Assembly (NCBI GenBank): GCA_963736525.1 | Contig: CAVTPF010000005.1 | Coordinates: forward strand, 34,343 to 98,342 | Source of the DNA: Bog-473 sp963736525 | GTDB taxonomy: Bacteria > Actinomycetota > Acidimicrobiia > Acidimicrobiales > RAAP-2 | Direction of reading: 5' to 3' | DNA length: 64,000 nt | Shown here: positions 44,926 through 52,588 of the stretch, in pieces | Layout: each line of letters begins with the position of its first letter | How positions within the stretch are numbered: the first letter of the stretch is position 1 | Notes under the pieces: model-generated | Seen by the model: the letters and a program-made list of their open reading frames with translations, nothing else | The model's database searches: none | Told to the model about the DNA's origin: nothing | Made by a program: the position numbers and the translations under genes

Positions 44926-45007
44926 CGTCTCGACCCTTCCTGTCTCTGAGATGGCGACGATGTCACTCCCAACGCCGCCGCGTGGCTCGGACGTGTCGCC
45001 CGGCATT

Positions 45008-45022
45008 AATATATAGATATTT
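45008..45022 (-). promoter_or_regulatory. AAATATCTATATATT site upstream of crotonase
   Basis: Given on the minus strand; 14 of 15 bases as at 35491-35505, in the same orientation relative to the downstream gene. It lies 80 bases upstream of the crotonase start and 42 bases downstream of the TetR gene. AT-rich island in GC-rich DNA. Confidence 0.6.
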
Positions 45023-45063
45023 ACCGGCAGGTGCCCGTGCGACCGGCGCGATGGCGACGCTCG

Positions 45064-45867
45064 TCAGGCCTTCTTCGCAATGCGACGACGCGGTGCCGGC
45101 CGATTGCGTACGTGTGCCGGTCGCGACCGGGGTGCGGGGAGCTGCAGCCGAGCGTTGACGGCGTCGTACCAACCGTCATGGAGCTCGGCGCCGAGGCCGC
45201 GCAGGCAGAAGGACGTGAACGCAGCGATGTCAGGACGGCGCACGCCGGCATCGTTGCCGATGGTCTCGGTCGTGATGAACGCCGCGTTGAGCGAGAGAAT
45301 CATGAAGGTCGCCGCCTCGGGATCCGTGACCCGGATGCGCCCGGCTGCTGCGGCGCTCTCGACCAGGCTGCTGACGAGCGTCGTCACCGCCGACTGAGCC
45401 CGACCCACCATCTCCGGCTTCGCCTGCGAGAGCCGCAGCCGCAGCCGCACCAGACCCCGGTCGAAACCACTCCCGCTGAGCTCCGGCATGCGCGCGGCGG
45501 CGACCATGGCGCCCGCCAGTCGCTCCAACGGGTCTGTCAGCTGGCCGATCGACTGTTCGATCAGCTGCGCGTAGGTCCGCATGGCCTCCTCGAACACGGC
45601 CAGGAGCAGATCGTCCTTGCTCTCGAAGTACTGGTAGAGCGTGCGCAGCGACTGGCCGGCCTCGTCCGCCACCTCCTGGACCGTGATGTCCTCCCCGTCC
45701 GAGCGCTCCAGCACCGCGGCGGCGGCTCGGATCAGGTTCATGCCGCGGTCGACGGACCGTTCGGCCGCCGTCCGCAACGATCGCCCCACGACCCGGCGGC
45801 GCCAATCGGCGTCCGCCTGGTCGGACAGTTCGCTCTCCGTCGGCTCGACCGTTGACGCTCTTCCCAT
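45064..45867 (-). CDS. TetR/AcrR family transcriptional regulator
   Basis: 267 residues, long for TetR. The DNA-binding helix-turn-helix is at DITVQEVADEAGQSLRTLYQYFESKDDLL; about 45 residues precede it and a basic tail (RPAPRRRIAKKA) ends the protein. The C-terminal all-helical region is the ligand-binding, dimerising part. ATG at 45867 follows GGAAGGGGAG; an ATG at 45888 directly behind the GntR stop (TAA-ATG) is an alternative. Co-transcribed with GntR. A candidate regulator of the surrounding catabolic genes, probably answering to an acyl-CoA. Confidence 0.9.
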   Translation of the reverse strand: MGRASTVEPTESELSDQADADWRRRVVGRSLRTAAERSVDRGMNLIRAAAAVLERSDGEDITVQEVADEAGQSLRTLYQYFESKDDLLLAVFEEAMRTYAQLIEQSIGQLTDPLERLAGAMVAAARMPELSGSGFDRGLVRLRLRLSQAKPEMVGRAQSAVTTLVSSLVESAAAAGRIRVTDPEAATFMILSLNAAFITTETIGNDAGVRRPDIAAFTSFCLRGLGAELHDGWYDAVNARLQLPAPRSRPAHVRNRPAPRRRIAKKA

Positions 45868-45888
45868 TGAGGACGCTCCCCTTCCCAT

Positions 45889-46668
45889 TTAGAAATGGTC
45901 CAGGAGATCGATGACGGTCTTGGCGCGTTGGCCGAGCATCACCCGACCGACAATGCCCATGTGGGTGCGCCAGTGCGCCTCCGCGCCATCCGCGTCGCCG
46001 CTCTCGATGAGCGAAGCCAGCCGCTCTTGCGACCGCACCCCGCGCCGCCTGGTCGCGGCGGATCCACTGTCCGGGCTGTTCTGGCTGACAATCGTGACCG
46101 CCCTGGCCACAACCTCGTTGAGCATTTCGGCCACGATCGTCAGTGTCTGGTTGCCCGCCATCTCCACCAGCTCCTCGTGGAAGCGGGCATTGGCCTCGCC
46201 GAACGCCTCTGGATCGTCGATGGCCGACTCCTCTTCGGCGATCAGCGCCCGCAATTTGCGCGCCGACGTCCGGCGGTTCCGGCCGGTGGCCACCAATCGC
46301 ACCGCGGCCGGCTCGATGATGGTGCGGGCCTCGAAGACGTCGGCCAGCGAGACGTTGCGGGATTGGAGCACGAGTGCGGCGGTCCGAGCCGTGAGGCGCT
46401 GATCGGGCCGGTGGACCACGACGCCACCCTGCACGCCACGCACCACGGAGATGAGCCCCTCGGCCTCGAGGATGCGGAGTGCTTCTCGCAGCGATGGCCG
46501 GGACACGCCGAAGCGTTCGATGAGCTCCGGCTCATGGCCGAGGGAGTCGCCCTCGTCGAGCTCCCCGAGAATGATGAGGCGCCGCAGCTCGTCCGCGATC
46601 TGCTGTGGCTTCTCGCGCGGTCTCGCGCCCGGGCGACGTGCCGGCTCTCGGGTGGTCCGCTTGGCCAT
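45889..46668 (-). CDS. GntR-family regulator with FCD ligand domain (FadR-like)
   Basis: 259 residues. Winged helix-turn-helix (LIERFGVSRPSLREALRILEAEGLISVVRG) then the FCD all-helical domain with DVFEARTIIEP, NARFHEELVEMAGN and a later HMGIV, which together bear the metal-binding Asp/His of the FCD family. Usually a repressor released by an organic acid or acyl-CoA. Divergent from the cupin gene, whose promoter region it may control. Stop abuts the TetR region. Confidence 0.9.
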   Translation of the reverse strand: MAKRTTREPARRPGARPREKPQQIADELRRLIILGELDEGDSLGHEPELIERFGVSRPSLREALRILEAEGLISVVRGVQGGVVVHRPDQRLTARTAALVLQSRNVSLADVFEARTIIEPAAVRLVATGRNRRTSARKLRALIAEEESAIDDPEAFGEANARFHEELVEMAGNQTLTIVAEMLNEVVARAVTIVSQNSPDSGSAATRRRGVRSQERLASLIESGDADGAEAHWRTHMGIVGRVMLGQRAKTVIDLLDHF

Positions 46669-46751
46669 TCGCCCTAGGGACGGCGCGCTGCCGGGCGGGG
46701 GCGCTCGCAGGTGGCGTTCTGGCCCCGGAAGTGTGACATGTCGAGATCAGA

Positions 46752-46757
46752 TAATAT
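46752..46757 (+). promoter_or_regulatory. Probable -10 box, leaderless cupin transcript
   Basis: TAATAT within GATAATATC lies 11-16 bases before the cupin ATG at 46768. No ribosome-binding site precedes that ATG. Transcription would start at or just before the ATG, so a leaderless mRNA is likely. GTGACA near 46735 and TTCACC around the core could be part of a GntR operator. Confidence 0.4.
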
Positions 46758-46767
46758 CATTTTCACC

Positions 46768-47325
46768 ATGGCGACAGCAGGACAGAGCGGGACGTCACGA
46801 CGGAGCGGGACGTCACGACGGAGCGGGACGTCACGACAGAGGGGCCTGCAGCGTTTCGGGCCGGCGGACGCACCCATGCTCTACGAGACGTCGATGATGA
46901 GCATGCCGACGATGCATCCGCCCGCCGCCGACGAGATGATGGAGTGGGCCACGTCCTCGGGTCACGAGGTCAAGGTCCTGTTCGGTGATCCGGAAGCCGG
47001 TGGCATGAGCCTCGTGTGGTCGTGGTTCGCGCCGAATTACCCACTGCCGCGGCACTCGCACAGCGCCGACTGCCTGTACTACGTGACCAAGGGCGAACTG
47101 CACCTCGGGAGGCAGGTGGTGCGTGCGGGCGAGGGGTTCTTCGTGCCCGACGGTGCGCCCTACGCGTACACCGCGGGGCCCGACGGAGTCGAAATACTCG
47201 AATTCCGCTCCACCAGCTCCTTCGACATGCAGATCACGGAGAGCGTGGCGCGCTGGGGGACGATCGTGGAGAGCGTGCGCGCCCATCGTGACGAATGGGC
47301 GGAGCAGCGGACCGAGCAGGAGTAG
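46768..47325 (+). CDS. Cupin-domain protein
   Basis: 185 residues, single RmlC-type cupin. Metal-site motif HSHSADCLYYVTKGELHLG and second motif GEGFFVPDGAPYAYTAGPDG. The N-terminus before LQRFGPADAP carries three copies of SGTSRR from an 18-bp tandem repeat and looks disordered; translation from ATG 46876 would remove it. May be a dioxygenase, isomerase or ligand-binding protein; nothing more specific can be said. Confidence 0.82.
   Translation: MATAGQSGTSRRSGTSRRSGTSRQRGLQRFGPADAPMLYETSMMSMPTMHPPAADEMMEWATSSGHEVKVLFGDPEAGGMSLVWSWFAPNYPLPRHSHSADCLYYVTKGELHLGRQVVRAGEGFFVPDGAPYAYTAGPDGVEILEFRSTSSFDMQITESVARWGTIVESVRAHRDEWAEQRTEQE
46785..46838 (+). repeat. Three 18-bp tandem repeats at the cupin 5' end
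   Basis: gagcgggacgtcacgacg occurs at 46785-46802 and 46803-46820 without change and at 46821-46838 with one change. It encodes SGTSRR three times, in frame. Each unit also holds the palindrome GACGTC. Confidence 0.92.
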
Positions 47326-47336
47326 CGCGGCGTCAA

Positions 47337-47351
47337 GACCCGCCCGGGGTC
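47337..47351. terminator. Short inverted repeat between convergent genes
   Basis: GACCC-gcccg-GGGTC, a 5-bp stem with a 5-base loop at the junction of the cupin and alcohol dehydrogenase ends. Could work as a weak bidirectional terminator; overlaps the dehydrogenase stop. Confidence 0.3.
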
Positions 47352-48333
47352 AGGACGGCCGGACGAGGATCTTTCCGCTCGTCGAGCCGTCCGCCAACGC
47401 AGCGAACGCATCGTCGAGCGCCACCAGGTCCACGGTCCGTCCGACGAGCTGGCCTGGGTCGATGGTGCCGCCGGCGAACGCGTCGATCACGGCGCGGAAT
47501 TCCGCAGGCGTGTAGTAGACGGCGAAGCTGATCGACACCTCCTTCAACAGGGCGAGCATCGACCAGAAGGGGTCCTGCTCGGTGCACACGCCGGCGACGA
47601 CGATCCGTCCCTTCGGTCGTGACGCGGCGACGGCCGCGTCGAGGAGGCCGGGCTTCCCGACGCATTCGATCACCACGTCGTAGCCGTTCGGCGCGGCGTC
47701 TCCGGGGTCCGCCAGGGCATCGCTCGCACCGAATGCCTCGGCCCGCCCGCGACGCTCGGCCACAGGATCCACGGACGTGATGCGCCGGGCACCGCGCTGG
47801 CGCGCCCAGGCGATCGTCGTGATCCCCACCGCCCCCGCACCGATGACGAGGACGTCATCGTCGCGGCCAATGCCTCCCGCTGCGGCACAGTGGAGGCCGA
47901 CCGCGTACGGCTCGACCAGCGCGGCGTGCACCGGATCGACCGGACCCGGAACCTCGTACGACGACACTGCCGGCACGACGGCCAACTCCGCGAAGCCGCC
48001 GGCGCCGCCGCCGAGACCGATGAGGCCGGCCGCGGCGCAGTGCGCGACCTGACCGGCACGGCACCACGCACAGGTCCCGCAGGACGCCACCGGCAGGACG
48101 GCGGCCTGCATCCCACGACGCCACCCCGCGACGCCGGGTCCGACCTCGACCACCTCCCCACCGAACTCGTGGCCCATGATGGTCCCGGCCGGCATGGCGC
48201 CCCGCGCCTTCAGATCGGAGCCGCACAAGCCGCACGCGGCCACCCGCACCAGCAACTGATCCGCCTGCGGTGACGGATCGGTCACCGTGGCCAGTTCGAA
48301 GGCTCCCCCTTCACCAACGAGTGCTGCCCGCAT
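47350..48333 (-). CDS. Zinc-dependent medium-chain alcohol dehydrogenase
   Basis: 327 residues. Catalytic zinc ligands in AACGLCGSD and IMGHEFGG, structural zinc four-Cys cluster in CGTCAWCRAGQVAHC, NAD-binding VLVIGAGAVGI and TSVDP. Oxidises an alcohol or reduces a ketone with NAD(P). ATG at 48333 preceded by GGAGAGGG. Divergent from an SDR gene, so both may be induced together. Confidence 0.92.
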   Translation of the reverse strand: MRAALVGEGGAFELATVTDPSPQADQLLVRVAACGLCGSDLKARGAMPAGTIMGHEFGGEVVEVGPGVAGWRRGMQAAVLPVASCGTCAWCRAGQVAHCAAAGLIGLGGGAGGFAELAVVPAVSSYEVPGPVDPVHAALVEPYAVGLHCAAAGGIGRDDDVLVIGAGAVGITTIAWARQRGARRITSVDPVAERRGRAEAFGASDALADPGDAAPNGYDVVIECVGKPGLLDAAVAASRPKGRIVVAGVCTEQDPFWSMLALLKEVSISFAVYYTPAEFRAVIDAFAGGTIDPGQLVGRTVDLVALDDAFAALADGSTSGKILVRPS

Positions 48334-48363
48334 GACCCTCTCCATCTTCCGGCCTGGGCACAC

Positions 48364-48380
48364 CATACCTCTACATGATT
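48364..48380. promoter_or_regulatory. AT-rich CTACAT site in divergent promoter
   Basis: CATACCTCTACATGATT lies between the divergent alcohol dehydrogenase (start 48333) and SDR (start 48410). It shares CTACAT and flanking A/T with the site at 35491. Weak member of the proposed motif set. Confidence 0.3.
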
Positions 48381-48409
48381 GACTCGCCTTTTGCTAGCCT
48401 CGTCACTCC

Positions 48410-49210
48410 ATGACGGAGGGACGGCTGACCGGCAAGGTCGCGATTGTCACCGGCGGAGCTTCGGGGATCGGTCTCGCCACGGTGCGTCGATTCGCCGCCG
48501 AGGGGGCCCGCGTGATGATCGGCGACATCGAGGCGGACCGGGCCGCTGACGTGGCGACCGAGCTCGGGGGGGCGGTGGCGAGCGTCCGGTGCGACGTGCG
48601 CGTCGAGGCCGACGTCGAGGCGCTGTGTGCGGCAACGACAGACCGGTTCGGGGACGTCCACATCGCGTTCGCCAACGCCGGCATCGGCTCGTTCGCCCCG
48701 GTCGTCGACGTCGACGCAGCCGAGTGGATGCGCGTGCTCGAGGTCAACCTGATGGGACCCCTGTTCACGTTGAAGCACGCCGGTCGCCGGATGCACGAGG
48801 GCGGGTCCGTCATCCTCACGGCCAGCTTGAACGCGGTGCAGCCGGCCGCCGGGATGAGCGCCTACTGCTGTTCCAAGGCGGCCCTGGCCATGCTGGCAGA
48901 GGTCGCCGCCCTCGAGCTCGGTCCGCGAGGGGTTCGGGTCAACGCAATCGGGCCCGGGCTCGTCCGCACGAGCCTCACCGACGGCATGTGGTTGATCCCG
49001 AGCATCGTCGAGGAGTTCGACGAGAACGCGCCCCTCGACACCACGACCTCCGCCGACGACGTGGCGAACCTCGTGACGTTCCTCGCGTCGGACGAGGCGT
49101 CGTCCATCTCGGGCACGCTGCAGCTCATCGACCGGGCCGCGCACACGATGCGGTATCCGGACATCCCCGCCCATCTCGCCGACGCCACCGGTTCGGCCAG
49201 CCCCGCCTGA
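48410..49210 (+). CDS. Short-chain dehydrogenase/reductase
   Basis: 266 residues, classical SDR: TGGASGIGLAT cofactor loop, DIEADRAAD for the adenosine ribose (Asp, so NAD preferred), NAGIG, SLN catalytic Ser region, YCCSK with catalytic Tyr and Lys. FabG/HSD-like. ATG at 48410, no strong Shine-Dalgarno. Divergent from the zinc alcohol dehydrogenase. Confidence 0.9.
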   Translation: MTEGRLTGKVAIVTGGASGIGLATVRRFAAEGARVMIGDIEADRAADVATELGGAVASVRCDVRVEADVEALCAATTDRFGDVHIAFANAGIGSFAPVVDVDAAEWMRVLEVNLMGPLFTLKHAGRRMHEGGSVILTASLNAVQPAAGMSAYCCSKAALAMLAEVAALELGPRGVRVNAIGPGLVRTSLTDGMWLIPSIVEEFDENAPLDTTTSADDVANLVTFLASDEASSISGTLQLIDRAAHTMRYPDIPAHLADATGSASPA

Positions 49211-49222
49211 CCGCGCGGTCTG

Positions 49223-49271
49223 TCTGGGCCTTCCTCCGATCTGGGCCTTCCTCCTGTCTGCGCCTTCCTAC
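49223..49271 (+). repeat. Three imperfect 16-bp repeats between convergent genes
   Basis: tctgggccttcctcc, tctgggccttcctcct and tctgcgccttcctac follow one another in the 57-base gap between the SDR and the crotonase. The last copy holds the crotonase TAG stop. Confidence 0.6.
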
Positions 49272-50104
49272 GATCCGTTGCTGGAGCGGGCCGACTTGCC
49301 CACCTCGGCCTTCATGTCGTCGAGCGACATCAGGATCGGCAAGCCGGACTCGCTGAGGGCGTGGCCATGGCCGGTCTGGTGGACGTCGAACACCGACTGG
49401 ATCGCCGCGTAGAAGCCCTGGACGTCGAGGGTCTGGTTCACCGCCCGTTTGGCCTGCCGCAGCGCGAAGGGGTGTTTCTTCGCGATCTCCTCGGCGAGGG
49501 CGCGCGTCTCGGCCCGCAGGTCGTCGAGGGGCACGACCTTCATCACCATGCCGAGGCGCTCCGCCTCCTCGGCGGTCATCGCCCGGCCGGTGAAGAGGAG
49601 CTCCTTGGCCTTCCGAGCGCCCCACTCCCAGGTGTGCCCGTGGTACTCCACACCACCGATGCCCAGATTGATCACCGGGTCGAAGAACGTGGCGTTGTCG
49701 GCGGCGATGATCAGGTCACACGGCCACGCGAGCAGAAGGCCGCCGGCGATGCAGACGCCCTGGACGGCGGCGATGCTCGGTTTCGGCACGTTGCGCCACC
49801 GCAGGGAGTACTCGAGGAAACGCCGGGCCTCGATCTCGTAGATACCGGCCAGCGTCCATGAGGGCGGCGCGGCGCCGTCGCTGTCGCTGTCGCCGACGGC
49901 CTTGATGTCGTGGCCGGCGGAGAAGTGCTTCCCGTTTGCCTGGAGGATGATCACGCGCACGTCGTCGTCGGCGGCCGCTCGACGCCACGCCTCGTCCAGA
50001 TCGTCGAGCATCGGGAGCGTTTGCGCATTGGCGGCCTCGGGCCGGTTCAGGGTGATGGTCGCGATGCGCCCCGCCACCTCGTAGTCGATGAACGTCGTTT
50101 CCAC
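49268..50104 (-). CDS. Enoyl-CoA hydratase/isomerase (crotonase) family, atypical
   Basis: 278 residues. ITLNRPEAANAQTLPML, FSAGHDIKAVGD, GVCIAGGLLLAWPCDLIIAADN, FFDPVINLGIGGVEYHGHTWEWGARKAKELLFTG in the same order as crotonases; both hydratase Glu positions are hydrophobic. The HTWEWG block marks a distinct actinobacterial subgroup. GTG start at 50104 follows CAGGGGGTT. A 13-bp palindrome lies 25 bases upstream. Confidence 0.85.
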   Translation of the reverse strand: METTFIDYEVAGRIATITLNRPEAANAQTLPMLDDLDEAWRRAAADDDVRVIILQANGKHFSAGHDIKAVGDSDSDGAAPPSWTLAGIYEIEARRFLEYSLRWRNVPKPSIAAVQGVCIAGGLLLAWPCDLIIAADNATFFDPVINLGIGGVEYHGHTWEWGARKAKELLFTGRAMTAEEAERLGMVMKVVPLDDLRAETRALAEEIAKKHPFALRQAKRAVNQTLDVQGFYAAIQSVFDVHQTGHGHALSESGLPILMSLDDMKAEVGKSARSSNGS

Positions 50105-50128
50105 GCAGCAACCCCCTGCCTCGTTGGT

Positions 50129-50141
50129 AAAGTCAAACTTT
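50129..50141 (-). promoter_or_regulatory. AAAGT-CAA-ACTTT palindrome, candidate operator
   Basis: Perfect 5-bp arms, 25 bases upstream of the crotonase start. On the minus strand TAGAAT (50143-50148) lies just upstream and fits a -10 box, so the palindrome would overlap the transcription start, the usual place for a repressor site. Confidence 0.5.
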
Positions 50142-50197
50142 CATTCTATGCATGTAGGGCTTTTCTCTCCACGCGCCAACCTGACCGCGCCCACCAT

Positions 50198-50992
50198 TCA
50201 GAAGTGGGTGCCACCGTCGATGTTGATGACCGCACCGGTGAGGTAGCCGGCGCGCGGAGAGAGGAGGAAGGCGAAGAGCTCGCCCACCTCCTCGGGTGTG
50301 CCCGGACGCCCGAGCGCAACGTCCATGTGCCATTCGTCGACCATGACCTGTTCGAGCAGCCCTGCGGGCGCAACACCCCGCTGGCTCGCCAGCGCCTGTC
50401 GAAGAGACGCAAGGTTGTCGGTCTCGATCACGCCGGGGCAGACGCAGTTCGCCCTGACGCCTGACCGCCCGTACGCCTTGGCGATCGTCTTCGTGAAGGC
50501 GACCACGGCGCTCTTGAGCGCCACGTACGGAAGACGGTCCGGGTGATAGGCCCGTATGCCGTAGGCGCCCGTGGTGACCACCGTGCCGCCCCCGTGTGCC
50601 ACGAGGTGGGTAACGGCCGCACGAACCGTCCGAACCGTGCCCAACAAGATGTCCTCGACGGCATCCGACCACACGTCGTCAGAGGCCCCCGCCAAGTCGC
50701 TGTGTGACGACAGGCCCGTGCCGGTCGTGACCGCGACACCCGCCAGCCCACCGAGTGCGTCGACGGCCTCGGCCACCACCCGGTCCGCACCCCCGTCGCG
50801 GTTCACGTCTCCGACCACGGCAGTCGCCCGGTGGCTCCCGATCCGCTCGACGGCCTCCTGGGCCCGATCGGCATTGCGACCGGCGACGGCGACCCTGGCG
50901 CCCTCGGCGGCCAATAGCACGGCGGTCGCCAGGCCCATGCCGGACGTGCCGCCGACGATCAGGTACCCGCGGTCGCCGACCCCGAGGTCCAT
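50198..50992 (-). CDS. Short-chain dehydrogenase/reductase, atypical active site
   Basis: 264 residues. VGGTSGMGLATAVLL cofactor loop, AGRNADRAQE, catalytic Tyr/Lys in LPYVALK, CPGVIETDN and INIDGGTHF end. The Ser that lies 13 residues before the Tyr in SDRs is Ala (TTGAYGIRAYHPDRLPY), with Thr two places earlier. It may still reduce with Thr help, or be impaired. ATG at 50992 has a weak Shine-Dalgarno; a TTG at 51031 is in frame upstream. Confidence 0.82.
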   Translation of the reverse strand: MDLGVGDRGYLIVGGTSGMGLATAVLLAAEGARVAVAGRNADRAQEAVERIGSHRATAVVGDVNRDGGADRVVAEAVDALGGLAGVAVTTGTGLSSHSDLAGASDDVWSDAVEDILLGTVRTVRAAVTHLVAHGGGTVVTTGAYGIRAYHPDRLPYVALKSAVVAFTKTIAKAYGRSGVRANCVCPGVIETDNLASLRQALASQRGVAPAGLLEQVMVDEWHMDVALGRPGTPEEVGELFAFLLSPRAGYLTGAVINIDGGTHF

Positions 50993-51074
50993 CAGCGGCG
51001 GGTGAGAACGCCGGGTTTCGCCACGCTCCAAACATAGCGAGAATCCTTTGGATCTTTAATGGAGTCTCGGTTGT

Positions 51075-51089
51075 AAATATCTAGATGAA
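51075..51089 (+). promoter_or_regulatory. AAATATCTAGATGAA site, candidate operator/promoter
   Basis: Identical over its first nine bases to the sites at 35491 and 45008 (reverse) and contains the 8-bp palindrome ATCTAGAT. Lies about 80 bases upstream of the SDR start at 50992 and 245 bases upstream of the substrate-binding protein. Confidence 0.5.
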
Positions 51090-51134
51090 TATGTAATCTG
51101 CACGCGTGCTTCAGCGTGGGAGGGGCGCTTCGCG

Positions 51135-51305
51135 GTGCCTGAGCTCGTGAACGAGAAGGGCGCCGACGCGTACGTCAGCGTGGACGGAGCGTGGCGCATC
51201 GCCAAGCTCCATCTCCGAAGGCTCGCGTCGATCGCTCGACCGATGATCCTCCCGAGCATGTGCCCGGGACCGAGGCGACGCCCACACACCTTTCACACCG
51301 ACTAA
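51135..51305 (+). pseudogene. Possible remnant of a SnoaL-like domain protein
   Basis: Plus-strand frame, GTG start, 56 codons: NEKGADAYVSVDGAWRIAKL resembles the final strands of SnoaL/NTF2-like proteins (…dxYvrvdGxWrIaxr). The upstream half of such a domain is not found, and the tail after LHLRRL is Pro/Arg-rich. Could be a decayed gene or chance; no Shine-Dalgarno of note. Confidence 0.25.
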
Positions 51306-51334
51306 GAACACACGAGAAACGGGGGCTTCCTTTC

Positions 51335-52588
51335 ATGCATGGCCGATTGCGCAGGGCATCCACCGCCGTTCTTTCGTCGGCGCTGGCCGTCACCTCACTC
51401 ATCGGACTGACCTCGAGCGCCGCGTCGGCATCGTCGGCGAAGAGCCCGATCACCATCGCACTCATCACGTCCGAGACGGGAGAGGCGGCGTCGGTGTACG
51501 GCGACGCCGCCCAGGGCTTTCTGGCTCGCGTCGCGCTCCAGAATGCACAGGGCGGGGTCAACGGCCACAAGATCGTGCCGCTGGTGATCGACGACCAGAC
51601 GAGCCCGACGGAGATCACGACCGCCGTGCAAGACGCGATCTCGAAGGGGGCGCTCGGCATCGTCTCGGTGAGCCCGCTGTTCTTCCTCGCCGCCAAGTAC
51701 CCCCAGCAGGCAGGCATCCCGGTGACCGGGGGGTTCTTCGACGGCCCGGAGTGGGGTGAGCAGCCCTATACGAACATGTTCGCCTCCGATGCCGGGAGCG
51801 TGGACCCGAAGTACCCCGTGAACACCGTGTTCTCCTCGTTCATCAAGGCGCACGGAGGGACGGTCCTGGGCTCCTACGCCTACGGCATCTCGCCGACGTC
51901 CGTCCAAGGCGCCGTGGGCGCGTCCGACGGTTTCAAGAGCCAGGGCGGCAAGGTGGGCGTGCTTGACACGTCCATACCGTTCGGCAGCGTGAGCTTCACG
52001 AACCAGGCGCTCGTGGCCAAGGAGGACGGGGTGAACGGCGTGTTCACTGCGATGGACGGCGACTCGAACGTCGCGCTGTCGACCGCCTTGAAGCAGGCGG
52101 GCGTGAAGCCGAAGGTCGTCGTCTACCCGACCGGTTACGCTCCTGGCCTCGTCGGCTCACCGGCGTGGACGAACGTACAGGGGAACTACTTCGTCTCCGA
52201 GGTTCGTCCCGCCTCGCTGCCCGACGCCGGCACCGAGCAGCTCACCTCCGCGCTGCAGAAGTACGAGCACCGGCCCCCGAGCCAGTTCTACGACTACGGC
52301 ATCGCCGAGGCGTGGCTGGGAGCCGACCTCATGCTCAAGGGCGTGCAGCTGGCCGGTGCGAACCCCACGTCGGCGGCGGTGATCCACGCCCTGCGAAACG
52401 TAAAGTCCTACGACGGCAACGGCCTGCTCCCCGAGAACATCGACTACTCGACGGTCTTCGGACACGATCCGGCAGAGACGTGCCTGTGGTACATGCAGGC
52501 GCAGAAGAACGGCTTCGTGCCGGTCTCGTCGCAGCCGTGGTGCGGTCATGACATCCCCGGCACGTCCGTCGCGGGGACGTCGGGCTAG
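51335..52588 (+). CDS. ABC transporter substrate-binding protein (branched-chain amino acid/Peripla_BP_6 type)
   Basis: 417 residues. Signal peptide: basic MHGRLRRAS, hydrophobic core AVLSSALAVTSLIGL, likely cleavage in SSAASA-SSAKS; no lipobox Cys, so probably secreted or wall-held. Then ITIALITSETGEAASVYGD, ALQNAQGGVNGHKI and a two-lobe receptor fold. In catabolic clusters such receptors bind aromatic or steroid-like acids. No livHMGF-type permease or ATPase is near. The TAG stop lies in the duplicated CTAG target of the IS, so the gene is intact with the element right behind it. Confidence 0.88.
   Translation: MHGRLRRASTAVLSSALAVTSLIGLTSSAASASSAKSPITIALITSETGEAASVYGDAAQGFLARVALQNAQGGVNGHKIVPLVIDDQTSPTEITTAVQDAISKGALGIVSVSPLFFLAAKYPQQAGIPVTGGFFDGPEWGEQPYTNMFASDAGSVDPKYPVNTVFSSFIKAHGGTVLGSYAYGISPTSVQGAVGASDGFKSQGGKVGVLDTSIPFGSVSFTNQALVAKEDGVNGVFTAMDGDSNVALSTALKQAGVKPKVVVYPTGYAPGLVGSPAWTNVQGNYFVSEVRPASLPDAGTEQLTSALQKYEHRPPSQFYDYGIAEAWLGADLMLKGVQLAGANPTSAAVIHALRNVKSYDGNGLLPENIDYSTVFGHDPAETCLWYMQAQKNGFVPVSSQPWCGHDIPGTSVAGTSG
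52585..52588. repeat. IS target-site duplication CTAG, left copy
   Basis: CTAG directly precedes the left inverted repeat and is repeated at 54210-54213. It contains the TAG stop codon of the substrate-binding protein. Confidence 0.7.

Larger units (their letters stand above)
50993..51334. other. Intergenic region between SDR and substrate-binding protein
   Basis: 342 bases. It holds the AT-rich site at 51075-51089 and, from 51135, a 56-codon plus-strand frame with weak resemblance to the end of a SnoaL-like domain. No RNA gene or transposon end is seen. Confidence 0.6.

Noticed and set aside
46785..46838. CRISPR-like array
   Set aside because: The three units touch each other with no spacers and lie in frame in a gene.
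51111..51311. Short minus-strand frames upstream of the receptor
   Set aside because: No ribosome-binding site or recognisable domain; overlap the better-supported plus-strand remnant.
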